A DNA stretch of 64,000 bases from Gracilaria domingensis. Lineage: Eukaryota; Rhodophyta; Florideophyceae; Gracilariales; Gracilariaceae. Every line of letters begins with the position of its first letter. Positions within the stretch are counted from its first letter, which is position 1. Positions 55,560 through 64,000 of the stretch are shown here, piece by piece. The notes beneath the pieces were generated by a model. It ran no database searches, was not told where the DNA came from, and worked only from the letters and a program-made list of their open reading frames with translations. The DNA lies in assembly GCA_022539475.1 (NCBI GenBank), contig VCMS01000012.1, positions 1 to 64,000 of the forward strand, written 5' to 3'. The translations under genes and the position numbers were made by a program.

Positions 55560-57800
55560 CGTTATTGCGTTTGCTTCCTATTCGACAATCACGTTATTGA
55601 ATAGCGTACTCATCGAGCGATATCGTGAACCTCGGCTCAATTCTTGGCCTCGCTTGGCTCGGGCAAGCATTTCGCCTCGATCCACAATCGCTCGGTTCGG
55701 TCCTGTGCAATAACCTATACGTATCACACAAAGTGTTCTGCGGATGCGGTCATCACGTTTATCTAAATCATCTACCGTTAAAAACCGGCGAGTACGATCT
55801 GCTGGAGTAGAGCGGCTGAGCATCCAATTCTTATCGGGAGCTGAATGCCGTTTGCCTTATCTTTTCGAGCATATGCGGCTTGGAGGTCCTTCACTAGGTT
55901 ACTCTGAGTGGAGATTATCGGCCATGATGTTCATGAAACATGCAGATACCTAACAGATCTTGCGAAACATACGCCGCTGATACCTGACCCTTGTCTGAGA
56001 CAAACCCAATATAGCCCGCAACAGGGCCGTCGGAGTCCACCAGTGGCTCCATATGTTCCTGTTTACAGTACAAAAACCATTTCTTGAGCTGCACAGAACG
56101 GTTAATCCAGCTTGTCTCAGAGTACCCGTAGTTGGAGATCAAATTCGCTGCGGATGCTTCACCATCGGTCCTGCCTTCCCCGGCTGTCCGTGAGAGGACA
56201 GACTCCCGAACGCTAGATCGATACTTCGTCAGCTGCGAATCTGTCCTATCACGACGCCCCAGCTTGGGGCGTGTTGACGATCTTGTAACAAGAGGAAGGG
56301 AGGCTGAAATGAGTGCACGACGCTGAGGCGCGGCGCTATCGATCTCAGCCGGTGATTCCACTGCTGATTCGGCCAGTGAGGTTCGACAAGAACTCTGCAA
56401 TCAGATTCGGTTTCTATCTCGTGGTTTATGAGGTTCAAGAAATCGAACGGCGGGGCCCAGACGTAACACACGTTGGGATCCCAACGCTCGAGGAGATGCT
56501 TGTACAGATATTTGCGCCGAGCTGCCATTCGTTCGCCGAAGAGACGGTTCCTAACTACGTGACGATCGAACTCGTATTCGCACTTTAACGCTTGTACGAG
56601 GTGAAATGTTGCGCGGGTGTCGTGCGGGAGACGTGCGCGAGATAGGCGATCAGCTAACCTGTTCACCGCGCTTGGGAGCCTGCTCGCCTCCACAGTTATC
56701 CCTAGGCAAGTCAGCACTTGCTGCAAGTTCCGCAACTGGCCCATCATCGCTGGCGACGCCGAGAACATCGCGTTCAACTCCACCGCGACTGCCCTGTTGT
56801 CCTCGTATATGAGCAGGCGCTTGACGGATTCCAGGTGAAGGTACTTCGCTAATAGGCGGCACAATAGAAGTGGTACGGCCCGCAACTCTCTGAGTTTTAT
56901 GGATTTCTGCCTCGTTTTGCCACGCCACAATCTACGACTCTCTCACAAACCGCGACTCCAAGCAGCCTGATTGGGTCCCAGTGTACCACCGTAGCCTATG
57001 TCAAACGCTTTGCTGTGCATGGCGTACTGTGGTGGTGGAGGTTGAAGTGGTCGTCCTTCGCCCCGAGTTAATGAGCGCCAATGCCGAATGTCCCAAATGC
57101 CCTGCCGCGAAAGGCGGGCCCTCTTTTTGGTCGCATGACCACGACGGAGTGCAACGGGGATACAGTCCTACAGAGACCTGTTGTAATACCGTGCGAGTGG
57201 GTAGACGAGGGAGAGATATATGCAAACCCCGCAGAAATGCCTTAACAATGTCACGGGCGCAAGGCGCTTGTGCAGGCATGCGATGTGCAGCAATGCTTTC
57301 GCGAGTCCATGTATCCTGGCCACCTTGTGGTTCATCACGACGACCTTCATCTTCACAGTGTCGATATGAAAGCCAAGATGGTCTATGTGCTGTGATCCGG
57401 TGCATTCTCCCTTGAGAGGATGTCTCGTAATACCAAGTCGATGAAGCAAGTGGTCCAATTTTCGAGCGGCGCTTGGGCAGTCTCGTCGCGTAGAAATAGT
57501 GCCGAAGAGCGAAGGCGCGAAAAGAAAGTCATCAATGTAAGCCAACAGCCTGAAGCCGAAAGATTCGCGGATGTAACGAACCCATGGCTTCAGGAGCTTA
57601 GTAAACCAGAGTGCAGATCTACCCCAGCCAAATGGCAGCGCGAGGCAACGAAAGTATCGACCGTTGTAGTGAAACAGAAATTATTCGCACATCTGAGGAT
57701 GCAAAAAGAATGCCCTGTAACCGCCCTTAGGGGCGTTCCAGGAGTTTACGAAATCTGTAAACGAAACCTGGAAACGTGCATCCAAGCAATCAGCTGTTGA
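55560..57800 (-). mobile_element. DIRS-like retroelement fragment: RT, RNase H, recombinase N-terminal part
   Basis: Right to left: RT (ALPFGWGRSALWFTKLL, LLAYIDDFLFAPS, HIDHLGFHIDT), a DIRS-type RNase H (LLIYEDNRAVAVELNAMFS, then NRLADRLSRARLP), and the core-binding part of a tyrosine recombinase (SETSWINRSVQLKKWFLYCK). Upstream RT and gag, the catalytic part of the recombinase and the terminal repeats are missing. Broken in several places; an old fossil. Confidence 0.8.
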
Positions 57801-57933
57801 CACATTTGTGTGCTGGCAAAATGCGTCTGTTTGTTGTCTGCGAAACGTTATGTTTCCCAGTCAACGAAACAAAATCCCTTGCCACTGCATGGTCTCCTAT
57901 CTCGCAAAACTCACCAGCACCTCCTTAAAATTC

Positions 57934-59313
57934 ATGGAGTGTCCACCATCGCCACAAACCATCACTGCAAGCGCCGAGAACAACACGCGACAGCCCAACG
58001 CTGGTGTACCTCACTCTCAATCAAGTGCAACACTTCGCAATCATAGCAATCAGGCAGAAATTTCTCACACACCGTCGAATAATGACAGTGCATTCGAGAC
58101 AACAGCGGAGGCCTTGAGCGCATTGAAGATTAACCATTTCACTAACGCTAAATGCAAAGTTGCACTGAAACTGTTAAACGTTTTAGGTGCTCATAACGCC
58201 AAACATGCCACAAAAATGTGGATTCTGTCAGTTAAAATGGTGCAACGTTCCATACTGATGGCCGATTTACTTCAGGTTCTTAACAACTCCAGCGACCAAA
58301 GCAATAGGGACTTTGCAGACATCTTAAATCTGCCTTCAACAACCGTTCGCCTTCGTAAAGGTTCTGACAAAAAAGAAGAAGTATTGTGGCTCAGAGGTGA
58401 TATACCGATCTTTGAAGATGATATTGTTTTAGTGGGACAACCAAGCCAAGATGTTCAGCCTCAGCAGACGTACACGCAGGAAGAAAGACAACCAAAGTTT
58501 GAAAGCGTAGAGTACTGCCGGCTGTTACATGTTCTTGCAGACTCTCGAATGGCCTCGACGAGACAGAAGCTCACTGAATGCATGGAACGCAAAGAGCTCG
58601 ACCAGAAACAGGAAGATCCGTGGACGGAACATATAGCCCCTTTGTTTAATGATGGGCAGTTTAAGCCGGTGGCGGTTAGCGTTCTAGCTGGAGGTGTCAC
58701 GTTGAATGATATAAGTAGTCTAAATCCGGCCCGAAGACCACATATTCGGGATGCAGGGACGCTGAAACGTAAGTATGGCGCATTCAAAAGTGAATACGGA
58801 ACTGCGTTAACCCGGTACGAAGCTTCGGGGCAAGGGGATCCAGACGCGTTTGCAGAATTTGCAAATGGAAGGAGCTACATAATGTATGCCTTCTGTTTTT
58901 TGAAGGTATATCCAGCTCTGGAACCCCTTGCGACACGTGCATTAGCTTCAGATGCACGAAGGGAAGAAGGTGTGGGAGCTCCTCTTCGTGGATATGGCTT
59001 TGGAGGAAGGGATACTTGGCAGCCGCGAACAAAGCGGCAAAAAGTTTCGGGAATAGAATCCAGTCATTCTGGAGTGGACAGCTTTATAACCGCATTGAAA
59101 CCTCACAACCCTGAGGTGGCTAAAAAGTTTGAAGAGGCGGCGCGAGACAAAATGCGGTTTGAAGCATATGAAGCTGACGCGCGATTTACAAAAGCAACTG
59201 TAGAAGCCATTGCAGCCGTACGAGCACAAATGGCGAAGACAGATGACGATGAAGAACGTAGTGTTCTACAGAATAGTTTGCGGCGCTTGCTTGCCAAGCT
59301 GGGCAACAAGTAA
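57934..59313 (+). CDS. Hypothetical protein, ~460 aa, intact
   Basis: The frame is open from 57808, but the first ATGs are at 57850, 57892 and 57934. I prefer the last, since the sequence before it includes the edge of the retroelement fragment. Gln/Ser-rich start, a helical region (CKVALKLLNVLGAHNAKHA), then a compact domain with DPWTEHIAPLFNDGQF, GTLKRKYGAFKSEYG and ALTRYEASGQGDPDAF, and a C-terminal helix with acidic DDDEE before LQNSLRRLLAKLG. The middle part resembles small DNA-binding helper proteins of transposons, but I cannot name a family. It abuts and points away from the fossil on its left. Confidence 0.55.
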   Translation: MECPPSPQTITASAENNTRQPNAGVPHSQSSATLRNHSNQAEISHTPSNNDSAFETTAEALSALKINHFTNAKCKVALKLLNVLGAHNAKHATKMWILSVKMVQRSILMADLLQVLNNSSDQSNRDFADILNLPSTTVRLRKGSDKKEEVLWLRGDIPIFEDDIVLVGQPSQDVQPQQTYTQEERQPKFESVEYCRLLHVLADSRMASTRQKLTECMERKELDQKQEDPWTEHIAPLFNDGQFKPVAVSVLAGGVTLNDISSLNPARRPHIRDAGTLKRKYGAFKSEYGTALTRYEASGQGDPDAFAEFANGRSYIMYAFCFLKVYPALEPLATRALASDARREEGVGAPLRGYGFGGRDTWQPRTKRQKVSGIESSHSGVDSFITALKPHNPEVAKKFEEAARDKMRFEAYEADARFTKATVEAIAAVRAQMAKTDDDEERSVLQNSLRRLLAKLGNK

Positions 59314-59747
59314 CATGATGGATATAAACATATCTCGTTCTCTCTATCATTGCCCAAAATCTCGCCGTCAATCTGGTGTACATAGTCTGCCTCTGTCATT
59401 CCTCAAAGTTGACTCCGTTTTCTTGGATAACAGAATCCCGAGGCGAAAGAATAGGACCGACTCATACGGAAGGGAGAGGTAGCATGCTGAAGGACTAGAT
59501 TAGAAACTGATTCTCGATAGCCCTAGGACGAGAACAAGCTTACAATCACACACTTTAAGCGCCGTAATAAAGGTTGTTTCCTTCAGATGTGAAGATGCAC
59601 ACCCTGCCTCCGTTTAGAACCGTCCGTACTACCACACCGTACATTGAATCCCGAAATACCGAGACAGTGCTACAATATCGCTCTGTTTGAGTCAAGTCAA
59701 ACTCAAGTCTTCTTCAAACCAGGGTTCTCTAATAAAAAAGGAAGACT
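59314..59747. other. No gene seen
   Basis: Short intergenic stretch between two 3' ends; direct tcaagtcaaactcaagtc repeat near 59690. Confidence 0.5.
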
Positions 59748-61938
59748 TTAGTGGCATCGGCAAAATGCATAGATAGAAGACGCAATAATCAAATGAGCAA
59801 CACACTCCTGTGTGCACAAAAACATACAACGATTGGCATATCGAAAGCCTGCAGCTCGGATACTTTGACCTTCTCCTCTACTGTGCAGACTATGCATGTA
59901 CTGGTTTGAACCAGCTGATGCTGACGGTGACATTCTTCGCATATTAGATCTCGGAGTACAACAAAAACAATTCGAGGATCTGGACCTCGTCGAGGTAGAT
60001 ATCATGTCGTCATAGCGGTTAGCATTTCTGGAACGTGTCTGAGATGTTTGACTCGCCGTCCCAGTTCTAGACGGATCCTTGCGAGTACGGTGTGCGTATG
60101 CACGTCGCCACGACGCTCCCATGTCCTTGTTCGCAACTATGCCTTCGATCTTATTGTTGATGAGCAGTCATGCCTTCTGCGCTGGCGTAGGACTGCCTGC
60201 TACGACCCCTGTGCCTGTAATTCCATAGGGACCTCCAGGACCACCTCCACGATGTAGAAGTAAACGACCAGATTCAAGGTTTCTATACGAGCCATATTCA
60301 GAGCCGTCACGTCTCTGAGGTTATGGACTGGCCACGTCGGCAGCTTCAACTTTGAATCTCATATTCTTCAATATCTTCTAAACGGCGAATAGGTTCCCAT
60401 CCCTTCTTCTTCGGTAGTCGGCCTCTCGTCGTAATCTGGCACACTCGTCACTGGCCCTGGTCAATGCCTCACGCAATTCATTGATTTGCTGATGACTGAC
60501 TCCAGTAGTACTAGAGATATGGGATAGCTTATTCTGGTAGAGTAACACCTGCTGACGGAGATTCTCAGTCTCTCCGAAGTTGTCGTGAAGCTTCTTAGAG
60601 AACTCATTAACAAGCTCGACTTGTGCAATAACATGGGACATCTCGAGCTCATAGCCATGAGTGGCCTCCAACGTCTCGAGCCTCATTTCCGAATCCTCAG
60701 CCTCACAATCTCTATTTCTTTCGACAAGTTGAGATCTGGTTACATCCTAGCTCTCTGACCTTGTTCTTCTCTGCTTTCAAGTTCCTTTCGGAGAAGCTGA
60801 AGCTCCATATCTCTGTTCTCTGTCAGTTCGACCATCTTCTGTATCATTGCTCGTTGCACTTCAGCTCACAGATCTTGCATATGACTGGATATCATAGTAG
60901 TGTTCTTGTCCTGCTTTGACTCTGCTTCATCTATTCGAGTGTGCAGCTTTGCATCTCCTTCCTACATGGGCTGGTGTAGATTCTCTCCGACCCCTCCCAT
61001 GGATGGCTTCGAGGCCTGAGATGAACGATCTTGCATTGGCACATTCTTAGTAGTAGCGCTAAGCCTGCTTCGAGCTTCTTTGAGCTTCTGCTCGTGCTCA
61101 GCAAGGATCGTCTTCACGGCCTCAACAACAGATTCTGAATCTTGTCTTTCTAGAAGCAGAATCTCTTGCTGCTCAAGCCGGTGAGTCTCCGCGAAAATGA
61201 TTCGTAGTTCTTTCCGCGAGATGTCATCCCGAGCTGCAGCTAGCTTCGGCGTCAACGAGTCCAAACGGCGCTTGTCCACTCTAACATCCTGCCCATCTGT
61301 ATCTATCGCCGTTGCGCCATATTTAAACTTAGTTGATGTCATTTCTAAGTCTCGAGATCTTAGTGCCTTCGCTAGTTGCTTAAACCTCTCCGAGTCACTA
61401 CCACTGGTTGAAATAGTGTTCATGGCAGCTGACCCATCGGCCCAAGGCTTCCCAGACGTATCAACTGCGAAAGCTCCTCCTCGACCGTCACCCTGTTTGC
61501 CAACACTAGTTCCACTCGCTAGTATTTTGTCCTTTCCATCTGTGAACAAATCACCGTAACACGCCACCGATGTCCCTTCAGGAACCTCAACAACACTTGA
61601 ATGGATTTCCCCATCCCGTGACAATAAGCTCTGTGAAGCAAGTTCAAGGGTTTTGTGAGGAAGCCTGACCGCTCAAGGTCTGCTACTCCTCGAACTCTGT
61701 ACAGACGCAGACCCACGCCCAACAGCCAGCTCAGTATCACCGGATGGTAGAGTAGATTCCTGCGACCGGGATCCAGATGGTTGTAATTCTGCGGACTTCG
61801 GACTGAGTCCTCCATCCAATATGTTTGAGCGAACCAAACCCTGATCCCGGCTTTCTTCATCAGAACTTTGCCATACTGAGATCCGTTTCCGGAACAAACC
61901 GGCGGATTGCTCCATTGTTCTACTCGGCCGCTTTCCAT
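59748..61938 (-). pseudogene. Coiled-coil protein gene with in-frame stops
   Basis: On the minus strand from an ATG at 61915 (an alternative ATG at 61938 is in another frame), one phase stays coding-like for more than 1.1 kb. It has a Ser-rich N terminus, then long heptads (LAAARDDISRKELRIIFAE, EHEQKLKEARSRLSATTKN, KMVELTENRDMELQLLRKEL). In-frame stops lie at 61673-61675 (TGA), 60962-60964 (TAG) and 60866-60868 (TGA). Near 60745 the phase changes and the coiled coil continues to ~60378, followed by an Arg/Ser/Gly-rich tail. Heptads continue smoothly across each stop, so these are recent lesions or sequence errors. No family recognised. Confidence 0.6.
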
Positions 61939-61971
61939 GATCGGCGGGCTAGGGAGGCGGTGTTTGGTTGC

Positions 61972-64000
61972 CGAACTTTTTAATGAGCGTCTGTCATCAG
62001 TCGTCCATCAGAAGCTGAGTATTGGAAAACTTCATTGTCAATAGCAGACACCAAAAGGCACTCGTCATCAGGTGAAAAACACGCCCTCACGTTCTCACTC
62101 CGACTTCTCGTCGTAAACACTGGTCGTCGCCCTCCCCCAGGTCTCAATTATCACAAGTCCCATTTCTTCACACATTGGGCAAAAATCGCGGTTATGAGCA
62201 CATGAAGATTGCGATAAGCAAACTTCGTGACATTATTGCCTTGATTATGACAATCCTTCATAACCTGTACTTTTCGACCAGTGGCCAGATCGTATAAACC
62301 GACATCCCGAGTTACTCCGCTAACGGCAAATCGCGCATCACATGCACTGGTATGGATCGACGTCAAATGATCAAAGAGTTCAGACGTATACACACAGCCA
62401 CCCCTCCTCCTATCCCTCATCAAGCTAACACTAAACACATGTATAGCTCCAGCATTTGATCCCGCGAGGAACAGGTCACCCTGTTTGTTTAACCAAGACA
62501 GTACCTCACGTGCGGCAGCAGCGGCACCATTTGCATTGCGACCAAACTGTAATCTCCTTAATGAATTCGTTTTAGAGAATACAGCCCCCGGCTCACGATC
62601 TCCCAAGCCCCCCTTCAAATGACAAGAAGCCTTCACAACACCACTTTCCATATCCATCACAACCAAGTATCCTTTCTCTGTTCCATACACAAACTCGCCC
62701 GGGATTCTCGGATTGAACTGAAATTGACGACGGCGATCGCCAATCTGACACAAATATTCTATGCGAGGAGCGCCGGGTGGAGTGAGCAGAACACGCGAAA
62801 ACTGGTCTTCAAACCCGTAGTCTTGCTCGCCTTCATAGCCAGTACTCGCCTGCGCAGCAGAATCCTTTGCTCCGCGCGACGTTGGTAACAAACCACTCCA
62901 TGGTTCCGCGAGAGCGGAAGGACCATCGGTCATACGCGAGGACAACGCAGCAGCCTGAACGCGACGCATTCTTTCAATAAATGAAGCATCACGTTCGTTC
63001 GGTGTAGAGGAAGTCGCTGCCAGGGCAACGGTCAAACCCGTAGCGACGCTCAGTCTTGAACGTCCACCACCAGACTGTATACCAGCAGCAGCAACGGCAG
63101 CCATCAAATCCATGACAGGTTCTGCTTGCGAAGCAGTACGACGCCTCTTCCGTAATCTAGGCTCTGAAATGGTGCAGGAACTGCTCCGCGAAAGTCTGGA
63201 GTCATGCGAAATACCCATTTCACGATCTCGCAACAGTGACACGGTGCTCTTCCTAATTGAAACACCAGGGGGCGTCCGATGATGTTTGAAATGGTTGCGC
63301 GCAAGTTGACGAGCCTTATTAAGTTCCTCAGGGCCTATATTGACGCCATCAATCATGCGCAACGGCTTTTTTGTGACGGAAAGCAAAAACACGCGGTAGT
63401 GAGGCACGAGCGCTACGGGGGTAGGATTAACGAGAGCAATAGGAGCCCAGCCATTGGGCAGGTGACGTGCTGCATCATGCTGCGAATGATCAACCATATC
63501 GATAGGTTCTGTTACAGTGCGTCGGGGGACCGAAGGGTTTGGCGATAATGATGTGTTGATTGTGGCAGCGGTAGCAGTCACAGGGGCGGATGCAGCATTG
63601 GGCATAAGTGCATCATGACACGGCTCAGGACATGGTTGCTTTGGAGAAAAATAAGCGCAGTTGTACTGTCGTGAATGAGAATGATGTTGGCGACGGCGAA
63701 GCGAGTGCTGCGTACACATCGCAGAGTTACGTTCAGCGGCATCATGCAGATCGGTGGCAGAAGTAGAAAGTGAGCGACAGAGATTTTTCATAGAATCATA
63801 TGTAGTCAAGTCATATATGCTGCCGGCAAATAATGCAGCAACTAGAGAAGGCAAGGCATCCAGAAACTCGGCCGTTCTTCACAAGTTGGAAAACTTAGTG
63901 CAGCGGAGCGACACCCAACGCAGATCCTTAAGAAGAGCGAGAGTGTGATAATGAACGGAGGATATAGGACACGCATCCATACGCGAGCCAACGAGTTTCG
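61972..64000 (-). pseudogene. LRR/WD40-type protein gene, partial at window edge, with in-frame stops
   Basis: Runs off the right edge at its 5' side. The first part has an LRR-like KDLRWVSLRCTKFSNL. A disordered Ser/Arg/Pro-rich middle is followed by WD-type blades: YLCQIGDRRRQFQFNPRIPG, FVYGTEKGYLVVMDME, LSWLNKQGDLFLAGSNAG, TSIHTSACDARFAVSG and GNNVTKFAYRNLHVLI. The frame then reads KKWDL, TGA TAA (62148-62153), and goes on as VFTTRSRSENVRACFSPDD and LLVSAIDNEVFQYSASDGR, a further blade. Another TGA lies at 63879-63881. The blade pattern recalls plant LRR/WD40 proteins whose blades end WDLRQ. Scaffold role in a complex is likely; partners unknown. Confidence 0.65.

Overview
The window looks like nuclear DNA of a eukaryote. 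It has no bacterial operons, short GT-AG introns are readable (one of 63 nt at 2715-2777), and most of it is a patchwork of transposable elements of several classes. Ty1/copia, Ty3/gypsy, DIRS-like, Crypton-like and PIF/Harbinger remnants sit with single-exon genes and a YegS/BmrU-type lipid kinase remnant. This mix would suit a red alga, but that is a low-confidence inference; nothing in the window names the species.

Layout. 1-1050: a compound palindrome array with TTAGGG-containing cores, then a small tandem repeat. 1166-6605: three collinear plus-strand genes. They encode a 417-aa protein with a PKKKRKV nuclear signal, a 490-aa fusion of a DNA methyltransferase-like domain and a SET domain (two exons), and a ~800-codon repeat-plus-coiled-coil protein. 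6602-7404: a convergent ORF that resembles a transposase tail. 7496-7680: a hairpin cluster. 8844-10085: a decayed PIF/Harbinger transposase. 10654-20150: a GC-rich block with a lipid-kinase remnant, split by a 7.2-kb Ty1/copia element (11575-18731; 299-bp LTRs, 5-bp target duplication) that itself carries two copies of a 389-bp MITE-like repeat. 20400-23110: a Ty3/gypsy fragment. 23140-25146: two tail-to-tail HAD phosphatase homologues, one of which has lost catalytic residues. 26151-28599: weakly supported ORFs. 28973-33250: a gypsy fragment on the minus strand. 34369-34751: heat-shock-element cluster plus TATA box. 34807-46265: a nearly whole 11.5-kb Ty3/gypsy element with a chromodomain and a 3.5-kb antisense ORF region. 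46266-53700: mostly non-coding and AT-rich, with one intact gene (48718-50001) and several strong hairpins. 53711-57800: Crypton-like and DIRS-like remnants. 57934-59313: an intact ORF. 59748-64000: two host-like genes (coiled-coil; LRR/WD40) whose frames stay coding-like but contain stops.

Main discoveries. (1) The palindrome ACCANNTGGT occurs 23 times by eye across the large gypsy element, LTRs and coding regions included, against well under one expected. A related minus-strand gypsy fragment is instead enriched in CCANTGG (15 sites in 3.2 kb). This looks like a self-marking binding-site array with family-specific spacing. (2) The methyltransferase-SET fusion lies in a three-gene cluster beside an unusual palindrome array. 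(3) Intergenic DNA holds a series of near-perfect hairpins of unrelated sequence, including one shaped like a small-RNA precursor. All counts were made by eye.
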